NCBI RefSeq assembly: GCF_000321225.1
Contig: NW_004450465.1
Coordinates: forward strand, 1,879,078 to 1,943,077
Direction: 5' to 3'
Length of the DNA: 64,000 nt
Origin: Odobenus rosmarus divergens
Taxonomy: Eukaryota; Chordata; Mammalia; Carnivora; Odobenidae
The notes under the pieces were generated by a model. The model worked only from the letters and a program-made list of their open reading frames with translations, made no database searches and was not told where the DNA came from. Positions within the stretch are counted from its first letter, which is position 1; each line of letters opens with the position of its first letter. Position numbers and translations under genes: made by a program. This document shows positions 33,971-46,154 of this stretch, piece by piece.

Positions 33971-34877
33971 TGATTGTGGTAAAAACTAACTGACAGTGCT
34001 TGGCTTAGCAATTTCCTTTTCCTTCTTGGGGGTAAGCTGACCTTAAGGAGTAATTCTCCTCCACTTTTCCATGCCCAAAGTCTTCCTGCAGCAAGCCTAG
34101 CCAGGTTCATTGTTGGATGGGACTTGGGTGGGCAATTCTGTCCAATTCTGGGAGAATTCTGGGAGTTAGTTAGCAGGCACTTCTGGCTGCTATCCTCTTC
34201 CAGTGTCTGTAGCTGAGGGGGATTCTGGGCCTTCATCTATCACGCTTTGGTGATTAGTCTTATTTCTTATTTTGTTTAGAACTCATGTAGGGAAGCAGGG
34301 TACTAAATTATTAGGGCTACTAAAAAACCCAATTCACTGAAACAAACACATATGCAGGGCTCACACACCTTACATGTGAATACAGAAAAGAATCTAGAAA
34401 TGCTCATCTCTGGGTGGAGTAGTTATAGATAACATGTTTTTCATATGCTTTTCTGTTTTGGGTATTTTTACAAGTAACTATAGATTACTTTTATAATCAG
34501 AAAAAAATAGCCCAAATTCACTTTCTTTGGGAACCATTACATAGGGAAAAGACTGGCACCAGGTTTTCAGAGGAAATCATGAGCTATATGTTGGATACAT
34601 GTCTAATGAAACTGAAAACAGTTACAAAAGAACTGTCTCTAATCATGATTACAGGCCATGCAGATAAAAATGTCTTACTTCTTTACAGATATTTCATAGT
34701 TACTTTCACTTTAATATTTTGACTAAATTCAAGTCACCAAATAGTGACAAAAACTGTATCATTCTCTTGAATCTGTATGGCCCCTGTGGTCTATTTATTC
34801 AGTATAATGAAAATGTAAGATTATACTAACTGCTTACTTACAATATTTATACATTTGACTCCATTCCTTAACAGGAG
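33971..34877. other. Intron, no feature recognised
   Basis: The 34000-34260 part is less AT-rich and could be an old LTR, but I could not place it. Confidence 0.35.
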
Positions 34878-34893
34878 CTCTTATTCACATATT

Positions 34894-35090
34894 CTTTTAA
34901 ATATTTTATTTATCTATTTGAGAGAGAGAGAGCAAGCTCAGGAGTGCATGAATGGGGGTGGGGAGGGTGGAGGCAGAGGGACAAGCAGACTCCCTGACAA
35001 GCAGGGAGCCCGAGATCTCCATCCCAGGACCCCAAGACCATGACCTGAGCCCAAGTCAGACATTTAACCAACAGAAACACCCAGGCACCC
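34894..35090 (-). mobile_element. SINEC-type SINE, antisense
   Basis: Perfect 16-bp TSD ctcttattcacatatt at 34878-34893 and 35091-35106. The head is diverged ('caacagaaacacccaggc'). Confidence 0.95.
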
Positions 35091-35106
35091 CTCTTATTCA
35101 CATATT

Positions 35107-35668
35107 TTAAACTGGAGGTTTCTGCTGGCCAATTTCTATTTTTTTCTGTCCTAATGATCAATACACACCCACAAATATTCATAAAGTTTCTACTCCTACC
35201 ACACTTAGGAGAATATTCTAATTCTTCTAGTTTTACTTATAAGGTAAAATGTTTTAAGAATATTTATAATCTTTATAAGAAAAATACTTATCTTAATTCA
35301 ATTTTTATTTTTCTTCTGGCTTCCCTGGGCAACTTTGATCAGTATATGATCATCTAAACCTAAGAATTTTTTCACACATTATTTTCATCAGTTATTTATT
35401 CTTTCTGTATATTAATACTGCATCAAGACAGTGCATAAGTTTTGCCTTTTTCAGGATACTGTGCAAAATTAGAATATGAAAGCAAGGACTTTGGAATAAA
35501 ATTTAAATATTGAGGGTATAGGTAAGTTAAACCCTTGAAATTTAATTCAGCAACTACTTATTAAATCCCTACCACATATGTTTTCCATACCAGTGGATCC
35601 AAAGTTAAAGAAGAAAGAAAAAAACCCTCGTCTCCAAAGAGCATGTAACAGTGACTTGTAAACTTTTT
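35107..35668. other. Intron, no feature recognised
   Basis: AT-rich, unassigned. Confidence 0.4.
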
Positions 35669-35685
35669 TGTCCTTAGCCAATTTA

Positions 35686-35876
35686 CCTTTTTTTTTAAGA
35701 TTTTATTTATTTATTTGACAGAGAGAGAGAAAGAGCCCAAGCAGGGGGGAGCAGCAGAGGGAGAAGCAGGTTCTCCACTGAGCAGGTAGCCTGATGCAGG
35801 GCTCGATCTCAGGACCCTGGAATCATGACCTGAGCCGAAGGCAAATGCTTAACTAACTGAGCCACCCAGGCGTCCC
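35686..35876 (-). mobile_element. SINEC-type SINE, antisense
   Basis: Perfect 17-bp TSD tgtccttagccaattta at 35669-35685 and 35877-35893. Confidence 0.97.
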
Positions 35877-36004
35877 TGTCCTTAGCCAATTTAGACAGGG
35901 CAGAAGATTCCTGCTTCATCTCTTCCTTTATTCCATGGCAAGGGAATTCAGGGTTTAAAGTTCTACTGCAGATGCAGCTTTGAAAAGATTATAATGCATT
36001 AATA

Positions 36005-36165
36005 AGTCACTTTTTAAACAGATTTATCAAAATATAACTTAATACCATAAAATTTACCCATTTTCAGTGTATGATTTACTGATTTTTAGTAAATTTGCAG
36101 AGTTGTGCAACCATCACCATAATCTAGTTTTAAAATATTTCCACCAGGAAGGATCACTCATTCAT
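36005..36165 (-). mobile_element. Old L1M 3' UTR piece, antisense
   Basis: 'taccataaaatttaccca' and 'gagttgtgcaaccatcacc' are standard reversed L1M 3' UTR phrases. Confidence 0.7.
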
Positions 36166-36184
36166 GAACCATACAGTACTCCAG

Positions 36185-36420
36185 CACAGTAATTAAGAGT
36201 GCAGGTTCTAGTGCAGACTGCGTGGCTCCATGATTTTACTAGCCTCGAGCAAGCTGCTAAACCTTCCTCTACTGGGTTTCAGTTTTCTCATTTAAAATAT
36301 GTGTCTAATGGTAGTACCTCATAGTATGGTTCTGAGGGTCACATGAATTAACATATATATAAAGTACTTGGAACAGTGGTTGGCACAAAGTGTTCAGTAA
36401 ATATTAGCTATTATTTATAT
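36185..36420 (+). mobile_element. MIR SINE
   Basis: 'cacagtaattaagagtgcagg', 'gttttctcatttaaaatatg' and 'gttggcacaaagtgttcag' in MIR order (shortened). Confidence 0.85.
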
Positions 36421-37164
36421 CATATACTTTAAAAATCTATTTATTAGAAAAAAATAGACTGAAAATACTTCTGATACAAACAAGCATCACTCCATACTAA
36501 AGGCTAAAACAAATAACCTATAACAACATATTTATTTGACAATAAAAAAGCTTAATTAACAGTAATCAAAAATTAAAAAACAAGAATAATGGTAACTGAA
36601 AACAAAACCACCTTAAAATAAAACCTATGATGATCTATCTGATAGCATCCATTCATTGACTCGACAAATATTTACAGGGAGCACATATTATATGTCATTC
36701 TCTTTTTAGGGATGGAAAAATAGCAAATAAGACAAAAAGCCCCTGAGCTTATGAAGCTTAAGTTAGGAGGAATGAGCAGACAAATGAAAAATAAAACAAA
36801 ATAATTACACAGTGGTAAATGTTATAAAGACAATAACATATTTTAGGCAATGGGACAGAGATACAGGTTCAGGGAAAACAAGGGCACTATTCTAGCCAGA
36901 AATCTAGCCTTGCTCTAGAACTAGTCTTCTTTCCCCATATTCTCTACTATTGCACTGCTTTGTGGTTCTTTGAGATGACATTGTGCCAGAGGTCAGAATG
37001 AGAAGTGAGCTGCCACAGCCAAGGCAATAAACCATGACAAAGGCCTACAAGCACTAAGGGTAACAAGTACAAAGTCTCCAAGGCGGACAAGGCCTAGCAG
37101 TATTTGAGGAATGGAAAGAGGCCAGCTAGCCTGGAGTTTAATGAGCATAAAGAAGAATGGCGGG

Positions 37165-37376
37165 GGGGCGCCTGGGTGGCTCAGTCGGTTAAGCGTCTGC
37201 CTTCAGCTCAGGTCATGATCCCGGGGTCCTGGGATCGAGCCCCACATCGGGCTCCTGGATCAGCGGGAAGCCTGCTTCTCCCTCTCCCTCTGCCTCTCTC
37301 TCTGCTCCTGCTCTCTCTCTCTCTCTTTCTGTATCTCTGTGTCTCAAATGAATAAATAAAATCTTTAAAAAAAAAA
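37165..37376 (+). mobile_element. SINEC-type SINE (younger of a pair)
   Basis: TSD aaagaagaatggcggg at 37149-37164 and 37377-37392. Low divergence and a pure poly(A) tail. Confidence 0.95.
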
Positions 37377-37399
37377 AAAGAAGAATGGCGGGTGAGATA

Positions 37400-37637
37400 G
37401 GGCGCCTGGATGGTTCAGTCGGTTGAGCTTCTGATGACACTTGATTTCAGTTCAGGTCATGATCTCAGGGTCCTGAGATCGAGCCTCATGTCAGGCTACC
37501 CGCTCAGCAGGGAGTCTGCTTTTCTCCCTCTCCCTCTGTCCCTCCCCATGTTTGCACAGGCACACGCACAAACTCTCTCTCTTTCTCAAATAAATAAATA
37601 AAATCAATTAATCAATCAATCTTACAAAAAAAGAAGA
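37400..37637 (+). mobile_element. SINEC-type SINE (older of a pair)
   Basis: More diverged head ('gcctggatggttcag') and a tail with (AATC)n. It is flanked by 'agaagaatggcgggtgag' on the left and the one-mismatch copy 'agaagaatggcaggtgag' at 37638-37655. Confidence 0.95.
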
Positions 37638-37680
37638 AGAAGAATGGCAGGTGAGGTTGAAGAGATAGGCAGACACTAAA

Positions 37681-38089
37681 TTCCTATACCATCTCACTAC
37701 TTGAATCACCCCTTCCCTATCCAACTGCTTGAGGTAATGTTAGGTCACTAACTGGACATTTCTGGGGGAAATTCACCATCACCGTGGGCCAAACTGAGGC
37801 AAAGCCTTCTTCACTTATTAAAATGATGAGATTTTAAAATGGAAGATTATTTCTTAAAAAACATTTGACAGGGTTTACACTCCTGGATAAATCATCTTCT
37901 GGTCCACTGTTCAAGAGCAGCATGCAGGGAATAGCATCTGATTTGGCTTTCAGGGAATGAAATCACCACCAGCAGTTGGGGGCTTGCAGGAGAAGCACAC
38001 AGGGCAGATTGGTCAGTTTTGAGAAAGGTAGCAAGGCAGGACAGGATGATCAGGAGGGAACAAAGTATAATTAAGTCTGATTTTTAAAC
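37681..38089. other. Intron, no feature recognised
   Basis: Unassigned. Confidence 0.4.
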
Positions 38090-38103
38090 AAAGTTTTTCT
38101 ATT

Positions 38104-38831
38104 AACAGTATGGAGGTTCCTCAAACAGTTGAAAATAGAGCTACCATACGATCCAGCAATTGCACTACTGGGTATTTACCCCAAAGATACAAATGGAGGG
38201 ATCNNNNNNNNNNNNNNNNNNNNNNNNNNNNNNNNNNNNNNNNNNNNNNNNNNNNNNNNNNNNNNNNNNNNNNNNNNNNNNNNNNNNNNNNNNNNNNNNN
38301 NNNNNNNNNNNNNNNNNNNNNNNNNNNNNNNNNNNNNNNNNNNNNNNNNNNNNNNNNNNNNNNNNNNNNNNNNNNNNNNNNNNNNNNNNNNNNNNNNNNN
38401 NNNNNNNNNNNNNNNNNNNNNNNNNNNNNNNNNNNNNNNNNNNNNNNNNNNNNNNNNNNNNNNNNNNNNNNNNNNNNNNNNNNNNNNNNNNNNNNNNNNN
38501 NNNNNNNNNNNNNNNNNNNNNNNNNNNNNNNNNNNNNNNNNNNNNNNNNNNNNNNNNNNNNNNNNNNNNNNNNNNNNNNNNNNNNNNNNNNNNNNNNNNN
38601 NNNNNNNNNNNNNNNNNNNNNNNNNNNNNNNNNNNNNNNNNNNNNNNNNNNNNNNNNNNNNNNNNNNNNNNNNNNNNNNNNNNNNNNNNNNNNNNNNNNN
38701 NNNNNNNNNNNNNNNNNNNNNNNNNNNNGAGCACTGGGTGTTATGCACAAACAATGAATCATGGAACACTACATCAAAAACTAATGATGTAATGTATGGT
38801 GATTCACATAACAATAAAAAATTTTTTTTAA
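38104..38831 (+). mobile_element. 5'-truncated young L1 containing an assembly gap
   Basis: The 14-bp TSD aaagtttttctatt lies at 38090-38103 and 38832-38845. The left piece is ORF2 C-terminus ([23 protein letters not shown]); the right piece is the last 100 bases of the 3' UTR. The gap replaces the middle. Confidence 0.95.
38204..38728. other. Assembly gap (525 N) inside an L1
   Basis: The same interval in the copy at 25441-26237 measures roughly 600 bases, so the gap size is plausible. The contents should be plain L1. Confidence 1.
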
Positions 38832-38845
38832 AAAGTTTTTCTATT

Positions 38846-39389
38846 TATGGAGAAAGTTGTGGGAGATATTCAAAGGCTGCTTAAAGATAAACTGAAAGGC
38901 TGTAGGTGTCAGTCAGAGGAAATGTGAACTATATTCAGTATGTGGTAAGCACTGAAGCAGTGCTTGAATCCTTAATAGGATTCAAACTGGAACTGGTATA
39001 TCAGAGTGGACGGACAGAGAAGGGTGAGGATACCCAGAAACCCATGTTGGAGATGATGCAAGTCTGAAGTAGAATGAAGGCAAAGGAGATGAAACTGAGG
39101 GGGCAGATGTGAGGGCCACTAAAACACAGAATTTATAAGATTGACACTGGTTATAGAAAAGGGAAATTAGCAAGAGAAGAGGTAGTTTCAAAGAGTGGAT
39201 ACTGTCAATAAGGAGAAGAAAGACTGAAAAAAAGAGGAGAAAGGAGAAAAAGCTGAATTTGGTGCTTGGAAGTCTTATATTTTATTCTTCAAAGCACTCA
39301 AAAAGATTACACACTCTCTTATGATGCATCCCAAAAATATCAATTTTCCAGCTTCTCCAGGGCGTTTGAAAGCAAACTGGGGTCGGGTC
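38846..39389. other. Intron, purine-rich in part
   Basis: 39030-39250 is purine-rich and may be very old antisense L2, but this is not secure. Confidence 0.35.
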
Positions 39390-39480
39390 ACTGTTTTTGT
39401 TCACTGTGGTATATGCCGAGCACCTAGAATAGTACTTGGACCAGAGAACACGCTCAATAACTTTTGTGGAATCAATGATG
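39390..39480 (+). mobile_element. L2 3' end
   Basis: 'gagcacctagaatagtacttgg' and 'cacgctcaataacttttg' (shortened) match the L2 terminus. Confidence 0.6.
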
Positions 39481-40264
39481 TGATCTCTCCACCTCCCTTC
39501 TATCTATCAGCCCCTCTTGCTCCTTGTTTTTGTCCCTATTGACCCAAGAGCCCACATTGAGCAACTATCTTACCAACATCCTTAATTACATGGCCCATTA
39601 TCCTTCAGTTACATGTTTCCTATTTTTCTCTCTCTCTCAGATTTCTCAGGATCTTCTCTATAGCCCTGAAAGTTCATGATGCATAGCTTAATAGGACTCT
39701 TTCATTCACTGTACTGAGTATTTGATGAGCCCTTCCTATCTGGAAAATTCTGTTTTTTCAGTTCTGACCTTTTTTTGGGGCGGGGGGAGCAGGAGTAACT
39801 ATTTCTTATCTAATTCCATCCTCCCTCCTCTACATTTTCTTTTTCTAGAATTTTCAAATCAAAATTGACCCTTTTAAAAGTCTATCATTCTCAGTATTTT
39901 ATTCTTCTTTCTAGGAGATTTCTTTGACTCTACCTTTCAACACTCCTATGAATGTCCCCACTAGTATCATCTATTTACTTTCCAAGAGCTCTTGCTTGAA
40001 CTCTAAATGTTCAAAAATTTTTTGTAGTATTCTGCTTTAGTTTCTTGGTTGTCATATTTTCTCTTTTTTCTCTGGAATATTATAGGATTTTTTTCTTAAA
40101 ATTTTCTTCTGTTTTCTACATTGTCTCTCTCTCCCTTCCGAGTTATGCTGTTTCCTTTAATCTCTGTATTTAATATTAGAGGATTTCCTCAAATGTCTGA
40201 TAACCCTTGTCTGTCCATTAATATATAAGAGTAAAGCACTAAAAAGCTGATTAGAAACTCTATG
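39481..40264. other. Intron, T/C-rich
   Basis: Pyrimidine-rich on the plus strand (39600-40180), with a G run at 39776-39787. No family assigned. Confidence 0.4.
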
Positions 40265-41092
40265 TCAGGGGTGAAAATCTTGTAAAAGGCTAGACAGTAA
40301 CTATTTTAGGCTCTGGGGCCTTATAGTCTGTTGCAACTCTGCTTCTGTAAAGTAAAAACAACCCCAGACAATATGAAAATGAATGAGCAAGGCTGCTCTG
40401 ATAAACCTTTATGACAATGAAACCTGAATTCACATAATTTTCATATGTCATGAAATATTTGTCATATTTTGATTTTTTTAAATGTTGTATCATTGAAGCA
40501 GGCAGAACAATGCCCCCCCAAAGATTTCCACATCTTAATTCCTTAAATTTGTGAATATGTTATTTTACATGGCAAAAGGGGAATTAAGGTTTCAGACTGA
40601 ATTGATATTGCTAAACTTATCTTAAAATAGGGAGATGATCCCAGATTATTGAGTCAATCCAGTGTAATCACGAGGGTCTTTAAAAGTGAAAGAAGGAAAC
40701 AGAAGAGAAGGTCACCATGTTGTGATGTGAAAGGGCTCCACTGTCTGTTGCTGGCCTGGAAGATGGAGGAAAGGGGCCATGAGCCAAGGAATGTGGGTGA
40801 CTCTTACTAGCTGGAAAAAGCAAGAAGACAGATGTTCCCCTGAAGGCTCCAGAAAGGAACACAGCTCTTAACTACGTTAATTTTGGTCGAGTAAGACCTC
40901 TAACCCACTAAAGTGTAAGATAATAAATTTGCGCTGTTTTAAGTCACTAAGTTTGTGGTAATTTGTTACAGGAGCCATGAGACAACAATACAACCATTTA
41001 AAAATGTAAAAACGCTTCTCAGCTTGCAGGCCATAGGAAACCAGATGGTGGGCTATATTTGGCACATGGGCCATAGTTTGCTGAGCCTGGTA
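40265..41092 (+). mobile_element. Old hAT-type DNA transposon split by an LTR
   Basis: Left part 40265-40485 ('ggctagacagtaactattttagg', 'acaatatgaaaatgaatg') and right part 40989-41092 ('aaccatttaaaaatgtaaaaac'-like, 'atgggccatagtttgctgag') belong to one element (phrases shortened). Confidence 0.7.
40486..40988 (+). mobile_element. ERVL-MaLR LTR (MLT1-like), solo
   Basis: 'aacaatgcccccccaaag', 'atggaggaaaggggccatg', 'aagccaaggaatg'-type text, 'aaggctccagaaagg', and the end 'taataaatttgcgctgtttt' with its poly(A) signal. No internal coding region is present. Confidence 0.8.
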
Positions 41093-41330
41093 TAGGCTCT
41101 TGAACCAACTGCCTGGGATGAAATCTCAATTCTGCCACTTACTAACTATAATCTCTGGTAGGCAACTCAACCTCTTTGTGTCTTATTTCCTCATTTGCAA
41201 AGTGATGATAGTAACAGTACTTGCATCACAGGAATGTGATAAGGATTAAATGAAATATTACATGTAAAGTGTTTAAAATACCACCTACCCCACAGGAAGC
41301 ACTCAGTAATTACTATTATAGTAACAATGG
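41093..41330 (+). mobile_element. MIR SINE
   Basis: 'ctcaattctgccacttact', 'cctcatttgcaaagtgatg' and 'gtaaagtgtttaaaatac' occur in MIR order. Confidence 0.85.
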
Positions 41331-41808
41331 AGGGTCGGGGACACAGCTCTACATGAAGATGTTCCCCTTATCTCAGCTTTACCTGGAATACAGTCTCTAA
41401 CACCCAGAAGTAATTCTTTAGTGTTCTGTCAGGGTGAGGGAAGAAGAGGGAAGAACGGTGATATGGTTGCACACGACAGAAAAGGGAACGGCAGCATAAG
41501 TCCATTTGTCGTTTACTGGCTGCTCCCGCCACTGCTGAGGTTTCTACTTTCTCTCGGCTAAGTCAGTTACCATTCATGCATCTGGTTTCCAGCTTCCAAA
41601 AGTGTCACGAGTTCTCTTTTCTGCTGTCATCTGCCCTCTAACTCTCTTCATCCATGCTTTTAAACATGCCTTTTCTGTCATTTTAGTGGGGTCAGGAGGG
41701 AGCAGAGCTGAATGTGTTTAATTTTTCCTGTTTAACTGAAAGTCTTAAAATGCAATTGCTCTATTATTCCTGACTTCAAAAAACAAGGACAATAATCACT
41801 TATATTTA
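41331..41808. other. Intron, no feature recognised
   Basis: Slightly GC-richer than average at 41440-41600. Nothing assigned. Confidence 0.4.
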
Positions 41809-41822
41809 AAAGAAAATCTTCT

Positions 41823-42029
41823 GGGGTGCCTGGGTGGCTCAGTCATTAAGCATCTACCTTCAGCTCAGGTCATGATCCCAGAGTCCTGGGATCAAGGCCC
41901 GCATCGGGCTCCCTGCTCCACGGGAAGCCTGCTTCTCCCTCTCCCACTCCCCTGCTTGTGTTCCCTCTCTGGCTTTCTCTCTTTCTGTCAAATAAATAAA
42001 ATCTTAAAAAAAAAAAAAAAAAGAAAGAA
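41823..42029 (+). mobile_element. SINEC-type SINE
   Basis: TSD agaaaatctt at 41811-41820 and 42030-42039. Tail poly(A) followed by (GAAA)n. Confidence 0.95.
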
Positions 42030-42039
42030 AGAAAATCTT

Positions 42040-42564
42040 GTAACCTAACTTTTTCAAAAGCCAGTATTTTCTCATTTAAAAAATGTTGTTTCCAACATTT
42101 TCTAAAAGCATTATAAGTAAAACTTTAAAGCTTTCACTAAAATAATTGACAAATTAGAACTTAACTTCAAGGCCTGCAAGTAATTTTGCACAGTTTTGAT
42201 GATTATTTGTGTTGTGAGTCAATGACATACCTTTGTGAAAAGTAAACTTCGAAAAATATGCGTGTTTAAAACACTACAGAACAATCTGTATGTCACATGT
42301 TTTCTCCTGAGTGTTTATTTAAAAAGGTAATTTTAGTTCATACATCTACTTAGACACACTAACCAGTGGGTACATAACATTTTCATACATTGAATGATGG
42401 CTATAACAGGGATCTACATTCTCATCTTTCTAAGCCGTACCTTTAGTCACCAAGAAATCTGTGAAACGTATGACATTTTCACAATCTGAGTTCAATAGCA
42501 TCCTGAGATCTAACTTTACCATTCTACAAAAACTGTAAGCTGACTAGGTGCTAAAGAGAAAAAG
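42040..42564. other. Intron, no feature recognised
   Basis: Unassigned. Confidence 0.4.
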
Positions 42565-42760
42565 GAGGAAGAAGACCAATAGCTATTGAGAACCTGTTAT
42601 GTGCAAGTCCCATTCTGGGTACTTTTAATATATTACCTAACATATTCCTCAAAATAATCTGACAAGATGGGGATCATGCCCTCATTTCCTGAATAAGGAA
42701 AAAGACATATAGAATGCTCAAGAAACCCAGGACTGATAGACAGAAAGCCCTGAGTAATGT
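42565..42760 (-). mobile_element. MIR SINE, antisense
   Basis: 'gagaacctgttatgtgcaag', 'atattacctaacatattcctc' and 'gatggggatcatgcc' (shortened). Confidence 0.7.
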
Positions 42761-44089
42761 ATAATGTGATTTATGTCTCAGGTGTCATTTACAAACTGTG
42801 CCAAAGAAGTATGCAATCGGTATTTAGCTGTCCATATTTTTTAGACTCCCAATATTAGGCCTAATGAAGAGATAAAAATCTATATTTGAATTTTTAACAA
42901 TGCTCTTTACATGTTTTTTTTTTTCAGAGAAACAGCATGTTTTCTCAAAGGAAGATACCAGAAAATTTTTTCTAAACAATTTGCTTTTTAAATTGTTTAA
43001 TAATGCCATTTTCCCCTCTATAATATACTTTGCTCCCCCATATAGTCAATATCTTGCCACTTTAACTTGAACTCATTTTGGTTAAAAGCTTTCAATCACT
43101 GTTAAATGACCGACCTTCATGTAAAGAAGGGAGAAGACACCTGGAGGAGGGCATGAACCTGGACTTGCTTGCAAGCACAGTGTTGGCCACTGGAAGTCAT
43201 GTTTAACTCATGAAAGCCTTTTGATGACATCACTATGAGAAAGATAAAGGACACTCAAAGAGTACAGAGAAATCAAATCTCAAAAAGCTCTCTATGCATT
43301 ATTCCCAAGGTTGATAGCTAAAGCGGTATGTCACAAAAATTAAAACACAAGACTAAAAGCAACTGTTTTGGGCTGAAATAGTTTCAAAGGGAAATTTTTT
43401 AATGAAATTTGACTTATTCACATTTGTAGATGATAGTAAATGATAAATAACTGCGTAATGAAATGTTTTCCAAAGCAAAGTTAAGGGACATTAAAACTGC
43501 ACAACAAATGACAAATTTGTCACAAAACAAGATTGGAAATAAGGACAAAATACTATATGCTAAAAATATTTCAAAGTATTATTCTTTTTTAAATCTCCAA
43601 AATCTGCAATATCAACAGGTTAACACTCTATTTAAGGGAAGTCTGGAATGTTCTAATTGTATAAATGAGAAAGATGAGGTAAATATTAAGAAACCTCCTT
43701 CATAAAATTCATCCTTCTCACTAATACTCTCTGTTAGTATATGTACTTAGAGATAATTCTGAAACTCCATGAGAGTAAATAGTATTTTTCCCTTCAGTGG
43801 CTATGAGAGCTTCATAAGAATGTTCAAACAGCAGGGGGAGAAAAAAAAACTATCCATGAAAAAATTACTACAGAATGTAGCTAACCAATAGTATGAGAAT
43901 TTGGCCTGAACTGGTTTACATGACTTGTGAAAGAAGACGGATCAAAGCCGTATTATGGAAATTTAATAGAAAATACCACGAAAACCAAATCTTTAAATCT
44001 CAAAAATAATCTATAAAATACAGGCACAGCAGATAGTGACCAACAGTGAGAAATGATTTCTGTGAGACTTGAAGCAACTTAAAGGTACC
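42761..44089. other. Intron, no feature recognised
   Basis: AT-rich, with no repeat identified across 1.3 kb. Confidence 0.4.
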
Positions 44090-44560
44090 CAGGGACTCAA
44101 GTGCCACCCCTCCCACAAAACATTCTTTCTATTCTGCTTTATTTTCCTTGTGGCACTTGCCATTATCTGAAATTAGCTGGATGGTGATTTTAAAAGAAAA
44201 GATTCGAAACATTTTGAGAAATAACAATCTCAAAAGAGCCTTTCAATGCGACTGCTTTGACACAGAATAGCCCTTATTAGGTTGGTTAGTAAAATAACAG
44301 CATTATTACTCTGTAATCCCAACTGATCCCATTGGTTATCTAAATTCCATACCTCTCAGAGGTCTTCACTATGAGTACCTACCCTGACCCTCTAAGCCTT
44401 CCCTAACTCTTCCATATTCTGGGCACTATACAAGGTAGCATCTGATTAAAATTATCTTACAGATTATTCTCTTTTTTACAAACTACTTAATGGGTTTAAA
44501 ATTCTTTTGTCTCATTCTCATTGAGGTGGTAAGTGTTCCAAAATATCAGGTGAAATGTTC
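44090..44560 (+). mobile_element. L2 LINE fragments
   Basis: 44100-44185 ('gctttattttccttgtggc', 'cacttgccattatctg') and 44360-44470 ('ctctaagccttccctaac') resemble sense-strand L2 C-terminal/3' UTR text. Confidence 0.5.
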
Positions 44561-45598
44561 CTAATGTACACAGCTAGCTAGCTAGCTAGAGATACAGAGA
44601 TATGGAGAAAAGTACAGAAGAATACATAGCAGGTAATTTACAAGCATTATGGGGTAGAGATAGAATAATTAGAGCAAAGAAGTTTCAATAAAAATAAATT
44701 TTTTGAAAAGTGTATCTTTCGTGTCTGTAAAATTATGATCCCATTTAAATAAAGAAATTAGAGCTCTACCTATTTACTTACAAGTAAAAAAAGCAAATTG
44801 CAAATTCTCTCTCTATATAAAAACAAAACCTTTTAATGTATGTTTATACACACAAATAAAGGGAAAGGTGAAAAAGGACATAAATCAACCTAAGCTTAAC
44901 ATGGGTTATCTGACAGTGACTGGAGACATTTAAAGATCTGTAGTGCACTGGATCTAAGCTACTACTGGTAACTTTATTTCCCATAGTCTCTCTCCTTTAC
45001 ACCTGTTCTCTTACACACTGGGGGCTTCATTTGCCCAGAAACTTATCTCCCAACGTCATTACTAGTTCTTGCCCGAACCCTTCTCTGATCCATACCAACC
45101 ATTCTCTAGGATGGCTGATAGTATGGGCACTGATCAGCCACTGAGCTGGAGAAATGTCTCTGCAATATCTCTTAGGCTTGAAGTTTTCCTGATAGGGGGC
45201 TGTAGTAGGTGGTCATTTTCCCAAAAGGCACAGCCCCAGAATCTGGGCAGGGAATGCAGGCAAAAGGAGAAGTAAGAGGCAGTCAGGTGGAGAGTAGGTC
45301 AAGCTGCTGCTGACAGTACGCTACTGCCAAATAAAACAACTTCAAATATTATTCCTTCCCATCACCTGTGTCTATGGAAGGCAAAAATAAATAAATAAAT
45401 ACGATGGTCCCCGTTTTCCTGCCAAAATCTTAGTTTATAAATAGTGATTGCAATACAAGTAAATACAGCATGTTCTTATAGTAAAGGGTCTAGCATATTG
45501 TAGATTCTTAATAGATATTAAAGAACAGCAACACTGTTTTGAAAAAAAAAGTATGTCCAAAGAATTTGCTATGTGTTTTTATACGAACAGAAGTCATT
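44561..45598. other. Intron with a (CTAG)n run
   Basis: Four CTAG units at about 44574-44589. The rest is unassigned. Confidence 0.5.
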
Positions 45599-45607
45599 AG
45601 ATATTCA

Positions 45608-45806
45608 GGGGCGCCTGGGTGGCTCAGGCATTAAGCGTCAGCCTTCGGCTCAGGTCATGATCCCAGGGTCCTGGGATCGAGCCCCACATCGGGCTCCCTG
45701 CTCAACAGGAAGCCTGCTTCTCCCCCTCCCACTCCCCCTGCTTGTGTTTCTTTTCTCGCTGTCTCTCTCTGTCAAATAAATAAATAAAATCTTTAAAAAA
45801 AAAAAA
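45608..45806 (+). mobile_element. SINEC-type SINE
   Basis: TSD agatattca at 45599-45607 and 45807-45815. Young-looking body and tail. Confidence 0.97.
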
Positions 45807-45946
45807 AGATATTCATGAGACCATATAACACTGGAATATTTTAAAAGTCAGAAATTAGACTTGAGAGCCATGAAAATAGTTTTTAAAAATCTACCTATGT
45901 TAATACAGATTGTATATTTATACATCATTAAGGATATACCAAAAAT

Positions 45947-46154
45947 AGGGGCGCCTGGGCGGCTCAGTCGTTAAGCGTCTGTGTTCGGCTCAGGTCATGA
46001 TCCCAGAGTCCTGGGATCGAGCCCCGCGTCGGTCTCCCTGCTCGGTGGGGAACCTGCTTCTCCCTCTCCCACTCCCCCTGCTTGTGTTCCCTCTCTCACT
46101 GTGTCTCTCTCTGTCAAATAAATAAATAAAATCTAAAAAAAAAAAAAGAAAAGA
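45947..46154 (+). mobile_element. SINEC-type SINE
   Basis: The 17-bp TSD aaggatataccaaaaat lies at 45930-45946 and 46155-46171. Closely similar to the copy at 45608. Confidence 0.97.

Larger units (their letters stand above)
36655..37680 (-). mobile_element. L2 LINE 3' region, antisense, split by two SINEs
   Basis: Reversed L2 end at 36655-36860, then 'tttgaggaatggaaagagg' and 'agctagcctggag' up to 37148. It resumes with 'gagataggcagacac' after 37656. The two SINEs interrupt it. Confidence 0.65.
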
